A DNA stretch of 64,000 nt, taken from contig NZ_CP066356.1 of NCBI RefSeq assembly GCF_023278185.1, positions 2,472,001 to 2,536,000 on the forward strand. The letters are read 5' to 3'. Source of the DNA: Bradyrhizobium elkanii USDA 76. Its GTDB lineage: Bacteria; Pseudomonadota; Alphaproteobacteria; Rhizobiales; Xanthobacteraceae. Below the pieces are notes generated by a model. It did not search any database. It was not told the origin of the DNA and saw only the letters and a list, made by a program, of their open reading frames with translations. The position numbers and the translations under genes were made by a program. Below are positions 35,430-44,145 of this stretch, in pieces; position 1 is the stretch's first letter; each line of letters opens with the position of its first letter.

Positions 35430-36551
35430 ATGGAATCCGATTCCAGCGAGTCAGGCTCCGCGGCGACGCCGGCACCGGGCGCCGTCTTCTTCGACGGTGC
35501 ATCGAATCGGCGGCGCATCGTCGCGCTTAGACTGTCCGATGCGCTGGAGATCAGGGAGGACGGCGCGCTGCTCGCGCGCTGGGCGTTTCACGACATCCGC
35601 CGCGCCGACAGCCCGTCCGGCCTGTTGCGGCTGAGCTGCCTGACCGCGCCGCCTCTGGCGCGGCTCGACATCCGCGACACCGGGTTGATCGCCGCGCTCA
35701 TTGCGCGCTGCGACACGCTCGAGGAAGGGCTGCCGAACCGCAGGGGCGTCGCCGCGATCGTCGGCTGGTCGCTCGCGGCCGCGGTGTCGATCGTGCTGGT
35801 GGTGCTGTTCGGCGTGCCGCTCGCCGCCGAGCGCCTGACGCCGCTGGTGCCCGACTCGTTCGAGCGCCGCATCGGCGATGTCGCGGAGGCGCAGGTCAAG
35901 GTGCTGTTCGACGGCAAGCCCTGCAGTAACCCGGCCGGCCAGGCGGCGTTCGCGAAGCTGGTCGGCAAGTTGCGGCAGTCCGCGGGCTTCGATACGTCGG
36001 TGCAGTCGGGCGTGCTGGCGACGTCGGTGCCGAACGCCTTCGCGCTGCCCGGCGGCAAGGTCTATCTGTTCGACGGGCTGCTCGAGAAAGCCGAGAACCC
36101 CGACGAGATCGCCGGCGTCCTGGCGCATGAGCTCGGCCATCTCCGCCACCGCGACAGCATGCGCGAACTGATCCACAACGGCGGCACCTCGTTCCTGATC
36201 GGGCTGTTGTTCGGCGATGTCACCGGCTCCGGCGCGCTGATCTTCGCCTCGCGCTCGCTGGTGACGTCGTCCTTTTCGCGCGACGCCGAGACCAATGCCG
36301 ACAGCTTCGCGATCGAGACCATGCACAAGCTCGGCCGTCCGGCCAAGCCGATGGGCGAACTGATGTTCCGCGTCACCGGCAAGGAGGGCGGCACGGGGCT
36401 CTCGCTGGTCTCCAGCCATCCCTTGACCGAGGACCGCCTCGCGCGCATGGACAAGGCCGATGCCGCCCGCCCGGCCGGCGGTCCGCCGCTGCTGTCGTCC
36501 GCCGAATGGCAGGCGCTGAAGGGCATCTGCAGCGGCGCCGGCAAGGTGTGA
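35430..36551 (+). CDS. M48 family metallopeptidase (membrane anchored)
   Basis: A 373-residue protein. A beta-rich N-terminal domain (FDGASNRRRIVALRLSDAL) precedes one transmembrane helix at about 107-130 (AAIVGWSLAAAVSIVLVVLFG). The zinc peptidase has HELGH in GVLAHELGHLRHRD and the third ligand Glu in FSRDAETNADSFAI. It lies directly after the DUF898 gene with 4 bp between, so the two products may work together at the inner membrane. Related BepA/HtpX-like enzymes degrade misfolded envelope proteins. Confidence 0.9.
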   Translation: MESDSSESGSAATPAPGAVFFDGASNRRRIVALRLSDALEIREDGALLARWAFHDIRRADSPSGLLRLSCLTAPPLARLDIRDTGLIAALIARCDTLEEGLPNRRGVAAIVGWSLAAAVSIVLVVLFGVPLAAERLTPLVPDSFERRIGDVAEAQVKVLFDGKPCSNPAGQAAFAKLVGKLRQSAGFDTSVQSGVLATSVPNAFALPGGKVYLFDGLLEKAENPDEIAGVLAHELGHLRHRDSMRELIHNGGTSFLIGLLFGDVTGSGALIFASRSLVTSSFSRDAETNADSFAIETMHKLGRPAKPMGELMFRVTGKEGGTGLSLVSSHPLTEDRLARMDKADAARPAGGPPLLSSAEWQALKGICSGAGKV

Positions 36552-36576
36552 CGGCGCAGCCGCCGACGGTCCCTCG

Positions 36577-37725
36577 CTACTTCACCAGCCGGAACTTGCC
36601 GCCCTCGACCTTGATCAGGAACGCCGAGCGCTCGTCATAGCCGTTGTGATCGGTCGGGCTCATCGTCGAGAGGCCGTTGTTGAGGTAGACGTCCTTGCCA
36701 CGTTCGAGCTCGTCGCGCAGCGCGGCGCGGAATTCCGCCGTGCCGGGCTTTGCGGTCTTCAGCGCATTCGCCGCCGCCCGCTTGAACAGCGTGACGGCGT
36801 CCCACAGATGCGCGCCGAAGATGTTCGGGCTCGCGCCGTTGGCCTTCTCGTAGGACGACACGAACTCGTCGCGCACCTGGCGGAACGGATCGTTCGCCGG
36901 CAGATCGTCGGCGATGGTGAAGGCTTCGCCGGTGAAGATCGCGCCCTCAACATTGGCGCCGCCGAGCTTGATGAACTCCTCCGACGCCACGCCATGGGTC
37001 TGGAAGATCTTGCCGGCATAGCCGCGGCTGCGCAGCGCCTCCTGCGGCAATACGGCGGGCGTGCCGGCGGAAGCGATGAACACCGCTTCCGGATTGGTCG
37101 CGATCACCTTCAGCGCCTGGCCCATCGCGCTGGTGTCGGCGCGCGCATAGACCTCATGCGTCGTCACGGTGAGGCCGAGCTGAGGGGCGAGCCGCGACAC
37201 CTCCTTGTAATAGCCTTCGCCATAGCCGTCGGAGACGCCGATATAGCCGAGCGTCTTGATGCCGGACTTGGCGATGTATTTCAGGATCGCCGCCGCCATC
37301 AGGTCGTCATTGGGCACCACCTTGAACGCCCAGCGGCGGCGGTCGTCCATCGGCTGCACGATCGCGGTCGCCGCCGCGAGCGAGATGATCGGCGTCTTGC
37401 TCTCCACGGCGACGTCGAGCATCGGCATGGTCACCGGGGTGAGCGAGGAGCCGATCAGGATGTCGACGCCGTCCTGGATCACGAGGCGCCGGGCATTCTG
37501 CGTGCCCTTGGTCGGGTCGGACTCGTCGTCGAGCGCGATATAGGTGACCTTCTCGCCGCCGATCTCCTTCGGCAGCGCGGCGATGGTGCGCATCTGCGGC
37601 TGGCCGAGCGCCGAGCCCGGTCCGGATCCGGACACCACGACGCCGACCTTGATGTCGGCACGCGCGTCCGGCGCAATCAGGATCGCGCTCGCAAATGTCA
37701 ACAGTCCGGCCATGGCCAGCTTCAT
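36577..37725 (-). CDS. Branched-chain amino acid-type ABC transporter substrate-binding protein
   Basis: A 382-residue periplasmic binding protein of type I fold. The signal peptide is about residues 1-23 (LLTFASAILIAPDARA). The mature chain begins DIKVGVVVSGSGPGSALGQP and includes DILIGSSLTPVTMPMLDVA and SDGYGEGYYKEV. Such LivJ-like proteins bind amino acids, amides or aromatic acids. No permease or ATPase genes lie nearby. The 292 bp upstream (37726-38017) should hold its promoter and that of the next small gene; I see no operator. Confidence 0.88.
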   Translation of the reverse strand: MKLAMAGLLTFASAILIAPDARADIKVGVVVSGSGPGSALGQPQMRTIAALPKEIGGEKVTYIALDDESDPTKGTQNARRLVIQDGVDILIGSSLTPVTMPMLDVAVESKTPIISLAAATAIVQPMDDRRRWAFKVVPNDDLMAAAILKYIAKSGIKTLGYIGVSDGYGEGYYKEVSRLAPQLGLTVTTHEVYARADTSAMGQALKVIATNPEAVFIASAGTPAVLPQEALRSRGYAGKIFQTHGVASEEFIKLGGANVEGAIFTGEAFTIADDLPANDPFRQVRDEFVSSYEKANGASPNIFGAHLWDAVTLFKRAAANALKTAKPGTAEFRAALRDELERGKDVYLNNGLSTMSPTDHNGYDERSAFLIKVEGGKFRLVK

Positions 37726-38017
37726 TGCAAATCCTCCCAGCAGGTTCTTTTTATCTGCGGCCGATGACAGCCGACCGCCGTCCCGTCGCGCATCATATCG
37801 ATTCCGCCCGATCCGTCTGTCCCCCTGATTGGGGACATAGAGGTGCCGGAACGACGAACGGAGATGGCGAGGCCGACGCCGTCCGGAGCACCTGATCGGG
37901 CTCCGCCGGTCGTGAACCTCGCGTTTACCAATCCCTTAAAGGCCGTGAGAACCAGTTTCCCTAATCGGGCGGCAACGACCTCCTGTTATTGAAGAACCGG
38001 AAAAGGGAGTACGAACC

Positions 38018-38134
38018 ATGTTCAGCATTGTTCGGATCCTCGTCTTGATCGCATGTGCACATGCGGGATCCGTGGTTGCGGAAGTGCAGTGGGGCGGCGC
38101 GCGGCCATCGCCAGCGGTCCACGTCCATGATTGA
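38018..38134 (+). CDS. Very small hypothetical protein with signal-like N-terminus (38 aa)
   Basis: The ATG at 38018 is preceded by AAAGGGAG with 7 bp spacing, a good ribosome site. It encodes MFSIVRILVLIACAHAGSVV and 18 more residues: a hydrophobic start with a possible cleavage after HAGS or VVA. Its end overlaps the next small gene by 8 bp. It could be a small secreted peptide or a leader for translational coupling. No family known. Confidence 0.5.
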   Translation: MFSIVRILVLIACAHAGSVVAEVQWGGARPSPAVHVHD

Positions 38135-38339
38135 GCCTCATCCGATTGCGTCCGAGCACGCGCGCGCCATCTGCGAAGAGATCGGCGAGCGGCTGCGCCT
38201 TGCCCTGCGCGGCGATTACGCCGATCTGCCGCCAAGGCTGCGCGCGCTGGTCGACGAGCTCGCTCTGCAGGATTGCGAGGCGCCATCGCAGGTGCCCACG
38301 ATGGCGGCGATGACGAGACCGCTGGTCGTCGCGGCCTAG
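38127..38339 (+). CDS. Small hypothetical helical protein (70 aa)
   Basis: It starts MIEPHPIASEHARAICEEIG inside the end of the 38-residue gene, at 38127. The sequence ERLRLALRGDYADLPPRLRALVDELA (in parts) reads as real amphipathic protein and resembles NepR-like or anti-sigma-like helices only weakly; I do not claim either. With no ribosome site of its own it is probably coupled to the upstream small gene. Confidence 0.5.
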   Translation: MIEPHPIASEHARAICEEIGERLRLALRGDYADLPPRLRALVDELALQDCEAPSQVPTMAAMTRPLVVAA

Positions 38340-38573
38340 GTCCTCGCTCCGCTCCATGTTCAACGCATGTCCCAACGTCCAGGGCGGCATAATGGCCCCG
38401 AGCCGACATCGCGGCAGTGCGGAACGGATGTCACCTTGGCCGAGGGCAAATATTCGCGTTGGCTCATTCCTGCACGGTTGAATTGTCGCGGACGCGATGT
38501 ATAACGCTGCTCGGGTGCTTGCCGCATTGCGCGGCGACAGGTCAAGCGATGGTCGGGCCGCCACGCGGAGAGC

Positions 38574-39923
38574 GTGCGCCCCGTGAACGATCACCCCTCA
38601 TTTGACGACCTGCCGCGAGCCCAGAGGCTGGCTGAACAGGCCCTCAACACCCTTCAACGCTTCCTGCATGTCGAGGCCGTCAGCGGCGCCACGCTTCTTG
38701 CCGCCGCCGCGGCTGCGCTGATCCTGGCCAACTCCCCGTTCGCCCATGACTATCACGCCTTCTGGAACCTGCCGCTCTCAATCGGGGTCGGGGATTACGT
38801 CTTTTCACGGTCGCTGCATTTCTGGGTCAACGACGTGCTGATGACAGCCTTCTTCCTCGTTGTGGGCATGGAGATACGGCGCGAGATTCATGAGGGAGCA
38901 CTGAGCAAATTCGACCAGGCGATTCTGCCTTTGATCGCGGCGACCGGTGGCGTCATCGTCCCCGCGCTGATCTATCTCGGCATCAACAGCGATCCGGCCC
39001 ATGCACAGGGCTGGGCTGTGCCAACCGCGACGGACATCGCCTTTGCGGTCGGGGTGCTCGCGCTGCTTGGACGATCGATCCCGGTCAACGTGAGAGTCTT
39101 CCTGCTTGCTCTGGCGATCATCGACGACATCATCGCGGTGCTGATCATTGCCGTGTTCTACACGCCCAGCCTTCAGTTCGGCGGCTTCGCCGTCGCGTTG
39201 CTTGGCGCTCTCGCTGTCTTCGGGTTTCAGCGAATCGGAATCGGTTCTGCTCTTCCCTACTTCCTGCCGGGTGCCCTGGTTTGGATCGGGTTCATGATGG
39301 CCGGGGTCCATCCAACACTCGCAGGTGTCGTGCTCGGGCTGATCACTCCGGCGCGTCCGCTACCCATGCGGGAACAGCCGCTGGACGTGGTGTCGCGCGT
39401 GCTCAAGCAGTTGCGGAGCAGTGATGCGGTGAGTGCAGGAGACTCGCACCGACTGGAGCGGCCGCTGCGCGAGCTTCGCGTCGCGCATCGCGAAATATTG
39501 CCGCCGGTGTCGCGGGTTCAGATGGCGATGCATCCGTGGGTGGCCTACGGCGTGATGCCGACTTTCGCGCTGGCGAATGCCGGCGTCGGCCTGAACGGCG
39601 CGGACCTCTCCGCTGGGGGCCTCCTGGTCATGCTGGGCACCGCGCTTGCCCTGATCGCCGGGAAACCGCTCGGAATCGTCGGCGCGACATGGGTCGCCGT
39701 GCGGCTGGGCTGGTGTCGCCTTGCTCCTGGCGTTTCGTGGGGCGGAGTTTGTCTGGTCGGCCTGCTGGCCGGCATCGGCTTTACCATGTCAATCTTCATC
39801 GCGATGCTCGCCTTCTCCGATGAGGGAGCATTGCGGGCCGCGAAACTGGGCGTACTCTTCGCCTCGCTTGTCGCCGGCGTACTCGGTCTTGGCTGGGGTG
39901 TCGCCTACGCTCGACGTCAGTGA
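38574..39923 (+). CDS. nhaA: Na+/H+ antiporter NhaA
   Basis: A 449-residue protein with the NhaA helices. The ion-path residues are present: Asp in [16 protein letters not shown], the Asp pair in [20 protein letters not shown] (split in two parts) and the Lys in AGKPLGIVG. It exchanges internal Na+ or Li+ for protons and protects against salt and alkali. The start is a GTG: 38574 (near GCGGAG) or 38583; I give the first. The 234 bp before it show nothing I can name. It is longer than E. coli NhaA because of a basic central loop near residue 280-310. Confidence 0.9.
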   Translation: MRPVNDHPSFDDLPRAQRLAEQALNTLQRFLHVEAVSGATLLAAAAAALILANSPFAHDYHAFWNLPLSIGVGDYVFSRSLHFWVNDVLMTAFFLVVGMEIRREIHEGALSKFDQAILPLIAATGGVIVPALIYLGINSDPAHAQGWAVPTATDIAFAVGVLALLGRSIPVNVRVFLLALAIIDDIIAVLIIAVFYTPSLQFGGFAVALLGALAVFGFQRIGIGSALPYFLPGALVWIGFMMAGVHPTLAGVVLGLITPARPLPMREQPLDVVSRVLKQLRSSDAVSAGDSHRLERPLRELRVAHREILPPVSRVQMAMHPWVAYGVMPTFALANAGVGLNGADLSAGGLLVMLGTALALIAGKPLGIVGATWVAVRLGWCRLAPGVSWGGVCLVGLLAGIGFTMSIFIAMLAFSDEGALRAAKLGVLFASLVAGVLGLGWGVAYARRQ

Positions 39924-39935
39924 GAGCGGCCCCAA

Positions 39936-40172
39936 ATGCCTTTCAAAGCTCCGCCGCACGTATCCTTCGTATCATTCGCCATTGAAGTTCTACCCTCCGG
40001 GACGATTCAGGTGATGATCGTCGAAACTGACTTGCACCTGAATCCGCAGCATCCTGCGTACGATCAATCCGCGGTGCAAACTCTCATTTCGGCTGCACAA
40101 GAATATATCGGCGCCAATATGGCAGGTCCTGCCTCAGTACGGCTTGTTTCGACAAGAAGCGGGGAGTTCTGA
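39936..40172 (+). CDS. Small hypothetical protein downstream of nhaA
   Basis: A 78-residue open frame starting 13 bp after nhaA (MPFKAPPHVSFVSFAIEVLP). Its second half (ETDLHLNPQHPAYDQSAVQTLISAAQEYIG, in parts) looks like protein, but the ribosome site is weak and no family is known. An internal ATG at 40014 is an alternative. It may be a real small gene cotranscribed with nhaA or a chance frame. Confidence 0.35.
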   Translation: MPFKAPPHVSFVSFAIEVLPSGTIQVMIVETDLHLNPQHPAYDQSAVQTLISAAQEYIGANMAGPASVRLVSTRSGEF

Positions 40173-40309
40173 TGGGGCCAGCCACCATTGGTTTGTCCGC
40201 AATTGGCTCGTAGCTGAATCGCGGCGCCGCCGACGTGCGTCGTCTTCGACCGGCGCAGTCTTCCAGAGGCAGCATCCTGCGGTGCCAGCCTGGCAGGTCC
40301 GTGCGCGGT

Positions 40310-41305
40310 TTAAACGTTCTTTGCGACCTTCCGTGTCCGCGTCGGACCGGCGCCGGCGATCGCCGGCTTGATATTCCATACCGCGCGCACGCTTGCGAAG
40401 GCGTGGGCGATCACCGGCTCCTGGCGGCGGGCGGCGAGGCTGGCGAAGGAGAGATCGCAGGTCAGCTTCACCTTGTCGGCGACCACGAACTGATGCGGCC
40501 GCGCCATCCGCGGCGCCAGCACGTTGTCGCGTGCCAGGCTGAGGCAGAGGCCGGATTCGACGAAGTCGATCATCGCCTCTTCCTGGTCGGTGTAGCCGAT
40601 CCGCTTCGGCAATGCGCCGAGCGGGCGGAAGATGTCATCGAGCAGCCGCCGGTGGCCGGAGTGCGGCGGTGTCGCGAGCCAGGGCAGCTCGGCGAGCTCG
40701 GCCCAGCCCTTGCCCATCACCCGGTCGCGCCAGGCGATCGGTGCGATCACCCGGTAGTCGTAGCAAAGCAGCGGGGCGAGCTGGTAGCGGCCGTCGGCGA
40801 TGGTCCGTTCGGTGAAGCTGTGATGGGCGAGCTGGTCCTGAGGCGTGGCGTCGACATAATAGCCGACGTCGAGTTCGCCGCGGCCGATCTGCGCCAGCAC
40901 GTCGTCGCTCACGCCATGCCGCAGGAAGACCTCGGTGCGCTGCGAGGACATCGCAAGGCTGCGTACGAACGGTCCGAGCCGGGTGAATTCGGGGTCGAGG
41001 ATGGTGCCGACGCGCAGCGTGCCGCGCTGCGCCTCGTTCAGCGAGTCCGCCATCGCCTTGAAGTCGGAGGCCGCCGCCACCGCCCGGTGCGCCAGCGGCA
41101 GCAGCGCGGCGCCGGCCTCGGTCAGGGTGAAGCCGGCAGGGGTGCGGTTGAACAGCTGCAGCCCGGTGCTTTCCTCGAGTGCCTTCAGCTGCAGGCTGAC
41201 CGCGGGCTGGGTCAGTTTCAGCATCGCCGCTGCGCGCGATACCGTGCCCTCACGGGCAACCGTGATGAAGCAACGCAAGGCCTGGGTACGGGGAAGCTCG
41301 ATCAT
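40310..41305 (-). CDS. LysR family transcriptional regulator
   Basis: A 331-residue LysR protein: the helix-turn-helix is LRCFITVAREGTVSRAAAML and LTQPAVSLQLKALEESTGLQ (two parts), and the effector domain follows from about residue 95 (GTLRVGTILDPEFTRLGPFV). The basic C-terminal tail of about 20 residues (GAGPTRTRKVAKNV) is unusual. No clear target lies next to it: its neighbours are a convergent small frame and, on the same strand upstream, the MerR fusion. Confidence 0.9.
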   Translation of the reverse strand: MIELPRTQALRCFITVAREGTVSRAAAMLKLTQPAVSLQLKALEESTGLQLFNRTPAGFTLTEAGAALLPLAHRAVAAASDFKAMADSLNEAQRGTLRVGTILDPEFTRLGPFVRSLAMSSQRTEVFLRHGVSDDVLAQIGRGELDVGYYVDATPQDQLAHHSFTERTIADGRYQLAPLLCYDYRVIAPIAWRDRVMGKGWAELAELPWLATPPHSGHRRLLDDIFRPLGALPKRIGYTDQEEAMIDFVESGLCLSLARDNVLAPRMARPHQFVVADKVKLTCDLSFASLAARRQEPVIAHAFASVRAVWNIKPAIAGAGPTRTRKVAKNV

Positions 41306-41392
41306 CGCGCGTGCTTATAGCACACTTTTCCGGCGCGCATCCGACCTGCGTCGTGCATTGTCATGCGATTATAGTACAACCAATGCGAGAAG

Positions 41393-42424
41393 TCAGGACG
41401 GCCGCCACGCGATCGTGCCTTCGGTGCGCGCGCGGACCTCGGGCGAAGCGAGGCAGGTCGCGACCGCTTCATAGCCCGCCGCGCCGGGCACGGGCGTCAC
41501 GCAGATCGGCCGGCTGTGATTGGCGGGGCACAGGATGATCGCTTCATCGTCGCCGACCGCGTCGAGATCCAGGATCGCGTTGGAGCGGGTCAGGAAGAAC
41601 AGCGGCCGGGCCTCGGGTCCGCGGCGGCGCAGATGCGCGATGATCGCTTCCTGGCTCGCCGCGTCGAGCCCTTGCTCGAGCATGTCGATCACGAGGATCG
41701 CGTCGTCGCCGGCCTCGAGCGCCGCGAGCAGGGCGGTCAGCGCCGGCGAGTCCGCGGCGCCGTCAGCCAGCAGGGTGGCAAGGTTGGCCGCGACCCTGGA
41801 CTTGTGCGCCGGATCGGCATCGAGGCGCGCCCGCACGGCCGCGCCTCCATCGGCCGCGCGGTCGAGCCCGACGAAGCTGGCGCCGGGCAGGACTTCGGCG
41901 AGCCGTTGCGCAAGGCGCGTCTTGCCGCTGCCGAGCGGGCCGACGATGTAGTTCAGCCGTTTGATGTCGCGCAGCTCGAAGCGCTCGCCGCCCCACGGCC
42001 ACGGCAGATCGAACGCGACGCCGATCGCCGGCCGCGTCCGGACCGCACCGATGATGTCACCGGTCGCGGGCATCCTGCCGCCGCCGAGGTCGGCGCGCAG
42101 CCGGCGCAGTTTGGCGATGCTGTCGCCGCATTGGCGGATGCGCGCTTCGAGCGCGGCCTCGTGCCCGGCCAGCACGCGGCCGAGGACGACGGCATCGCCG
42201 TTCAGGATCCGCGCCACTTCACCGACGCCAAGGCCGAGCGCGCGCAGCTCGACGATCTCGGCGCCGCGCGCCATCTCGGCCGGACCATAGGCGCGCCATC
42301 CCGCCGGCGTGCGGCCGGGTGCAATCAGGCCGCGCTCCTCGTACAGGCGCAGCGCTTTCGCCGAGATGCCGAGCTGCCTTGCAGCTTCGGACGGGCTGAA
42401 GAAACGGGCGGCAGCAGCATTCAT
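41393..42424 (-). CDS. MerR-type DNA-binding domain fused to a P-loop ATPase
   Basis: A 343-residue protein. Residues 8-75 are a MerR winged helix (FFSPSEAARQLGISAKALRL ... RAYGPAEMARGAEIVELRAL, quoted in parts), then a coiled dimer helix to about 112. From residue 130 a separate ATPase follows: Walker A GPLGSGKT at 162-169 and a hydrophobic Walker B-like ILVIDMLEQG near 243-252. Typical MerR proteins end in a short effector-binding region, so the ATP-binding module is the odd part. The start at 42424 (MNAAAARFF) is preferred to 42439. It has no obvious adjacent target. Role unknown; an ATP-driven or ATP-sensing regulator is the simplest reading. Confidence 0.85.
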   Translation of the reverse strand: MNAAAARFFSPSEAARQLGISAKALRLYEERGLIAPGRTPAGWRAYGPAEMARGAEIVELRALGLGVGEVARILNGDAVVLGRVLAGHEAALEARIRQCGDSIAKLRRLRADLGGGRMPATGDIIGAVRTRPAIGVAFDLPWPWGGERFELRDIKRLNYIVGPLGSGKTRLAQRLAEVLPGASFVGLDRAADGGAAVRARLDADPAHKSRVAANLATLLADGAADSPALTALLAALEAGDDAILVIDMLEQGLDAASQEAIIAHLRRRGPEARPLFFLTRSNAILDLDAVGDDEAIILCPANHSRPICVTPVPGAAGYEAVATCLASPEVRARTEGTIAWRPS

Positions 42425-42545
42425 CGAATCACCTCGCATCGTCTGACCGCGCCTCTATGGAGGCGGCCGCAGGGGCAAGGTCAAGCGGGGCGGGTGGTGA
42501 TCCCGTATCCTGGGTGTGAGCAGTGAGGTGAGCACGCCGGTCAGG

Positions 42546-42890
42546 CTCCCTCCCCCCTTGCGGCAGGGCTATCGCATATGAGCTCGGTCGCTCCACAAAC
42601 TCGTCATGCCCGGGCTTGTCCCGGGCATCCACGTCTTTGTTTCCAGGTGAAGAACGACGTGGATGGCCGGGACAAGCCCGGCCATGACGGTGCGGACAAA
42701 TCCATTTCCTCCCATATGCGATAGCCCTCCCCCCTTGCGGGGGAGGGTGGGGAGAGGGGTGAGCCCCGGGCGCGATGATCGATGGGTGCGTCGCTCTCGC
42801 AACTTGTTCGCTCGTCGTCGAGACGCATTCGGAGAGCTCACGTCGTGTGGCACCCCTCTTCCTAACCCTCTCCCGCAAGGGGAGAGGGAA
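42546..42890. repeat. Palindromic repeat, family C, copy 3, interrupted by a MITE-like element
   Basis: The outer arms and interior match the copies at 4842-5009 and 7301-7658. The insert lies at the same internal position as in the second copy. With the next two entries this fills most of the 827-bp gene-free stretch 42425-43251; no gene is seen in it. Confidence 0.85.
42564..42730. mobile_element. MITE-like element, copy 2 (about 167 bp)
   Basis: The left end CAGGGCTATCGCATATG (42564-42580) is matched by CATATGCGATAGCCCT (42713-42728) on the right. The flanks CCCCTTGCGG at 42554-42563 and 42731-42740 are identical, as in copy 1. The ends differ from copy 1 by a compensated change (AAT/ATT to TAT/ATA), so symmetry is kept. 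Inside is the family D palindrome. Confidence 0.8.
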
Positions 42891-42927
42891 CCCTGCTGCC
42901 GGTGCGTCCGTTACGCGGTTGAGTCCG

Positions 42928-43100
42928 CGCGAGAATGCGGAAGTCTGACTCACAGCTCGCGCAACAAACTCGATGTCGTCCCGGCGCAGGCCTGGCTTTC
43001 GCCAGGACGACGATTGGGGAGATCGCACGCTTATGTCGCGAGAATGCGGATCAGTGACTCACAAGTCGCGCAACAAACTCAGTGTCGTCCCGGCGCAGGC
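42928..43100. repeat. Direct duplication of a 64-bp unit (family E)
   Basis: Unit 1 is 42928-42991 and unit 2 is 43037-43100. Both start CGCGAGAATGCGG, continue TGACTCACA, CGCGCAACAAACTC and end GTCGTCCCGGCGCAGGC. Beyond unit 2, GGGACCCATAACCAC is inverted at GTGGTGATGGGTCCC (43174-43188), so unit 2 is the left part of another long palindrome. Confidence 0.75.
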
Positions 43101-43251
43101 CGGGACCCATAACCACGAATGCGAATTGTTGTAGGACGCTGGGGCCACTGCCTGTTTTCAACAACGCGACCCTGTGGTGATGGGTCCCGGCCTTCGCCGG
43201 GGACGACGGTGTTGTGTGCGACGAGCATTTGCACACAAAAAAGCCGCCCCC

Positions 43252-44052
43252 TCACTCCAGATGGTTCACCTTCGCCACCCAGGCGCGGGCGTCGGCGAGC
43301 ACGGCGGGCAGCACGGCCTTGACCTCCTGCACGGTCATGCCGGGCTTGATGCGCGGGTCGTAGAGCAGGTTGAGCAGATATTGGTCGTAGACGTCGAAAT
43401 AGCCCATCGAGACGTTGTCGTTGAACATGGTCCAGGGCACGGTGGCGGTGTCGTTGATCGGGCCGAGCGACTGCAACAGCTCCTCATAGGCGCAGTCGAG
43501 GAAGACGAAATCGCCGTTGTCGACGGTGAGGATCACGTCGGAATGCTCGATCTCGTAGTTCTCGTTCTTGCGGAAGCCGGACAGGCATTGCGGGTCGAGC
43601 GAGGACCGGATCTCCCTGGCGCGCTCCTGGCCGTAGAAGGTCGCGATGGTGCGGTACAGCTCGCGGTCGCGCACCAGCTTGACCACGACATTGGCCGCTT
43701 CGCTGTTCTCGGTCATCGCGATGTCGAGATGCTGCACCTTGGCGCGGATGTCGGCGACGACCTTGGCGAGCTGGGTCTTGCGGTCGGCGCGGCTGCCGTC
43801 GGCGAACACGCGCACCGGACTGTCGTATTTGCGGATGCGGTCGACTCGTCCGGCGAGATGATATTCGGCGCCGAACGCGGTTTTCAGAAAGCCCTCGACG
43901 ATCTCGGCGTCGGTGAAGACCTTCTTCTCGTTGCGCTGGCGCGCGGCGATCGCCGGTACCTCGGTGGCAGCCGCGGGCACCGCGGCATCAGCGAGGCAAG
44001 CGGCGAGCGCTGCGGCGAGAAGGACGAGGATCGAGGGACGGTGCTGGGGCAT
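43252..44052 (-). CDS. DUF2927 domain protein, exported
   Basis: A 266-residue protein with a signal peptide (ILVLLAAALAACLADA). The DUF2927 region starts FTDAEIVEGFLKTAFGAEYH, with VRVFADGSRADRKTQLAKVV and a C-terminal DPRIKPGMTVQEVKAVLPAV. Function unknown; these proteins are mostly periplasmic or lipoprotein-like. I use the ATG at 44052. No ribosome site precedes it; instead a perfect hairpin ends 9 bp upstream. A TTG at 44088 would put the hairpin inside the gene. It follows the L,D-transpeptidase gene on the same strand. Confidence 0.8.
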   Translation of the reverse strand: MPQHRPSILVLLAAALAACLADAAVPAAATEVPAIAARQRNEKKVFTDAEIVEGFLKTAFGAEYHLAGRVDRIRKYDSPVRVFADGSRADRKTQLAKVVADIRAKVQHLDIAMTENSEAANVVVKLVRDRELYRTIATFYGQERAREIRSSLDPQCLSGFRKNENYEIEHSDVILTVDNGDFVFLDCAYEELLQSLGPINDTATVPWTMFNDNVSMGYFDVYDQYLLNLLYDPRIKPGMTVQEVKAVLPAVLADARAWVAKVNHLE

Positions 44053-44060
44053 TATGACAA

Positions 44061-44085
44061 CGCTGCCGCAAGGTTTGCGGCAGCG
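44061..44085. other. Perfect 11-bp hairpin at the DUF2927 gene start
   Basis: The arms CGCTGCCGCAA (44061-44071) and TTGCGGCAGCG (44075-44085) have a 3-base loop. The hairpin lies between the L,D-transpeptidase stop and the DUF2927 start, 8 bp upstream of the ATG. It may stop transcription of the upstream gene or control translation of the downstream one. No T-run. Confidence 0.6.
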
Positions 44086-44145
44086 CAAGGCGGGATCAGC
44101 GATCTTCCCGAATGGCGGCGCCTGGTTCCGTTGAAATCGACGCGA

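Noticed and set aside
34346..35518. Minus-strand frame opposite the DUF898 gene
   Set aside because: The composition (Asp, Glu, Arg, His, Gln) is the mirror of a hydrophobic membrane protein, not a folded protein.
42928..43100. Possible CRISPR array
   Set aside because: Only two units, imperfectly matched, with one 45-bp spacer and no cas genes. It is a duplicated intergenic repeat.
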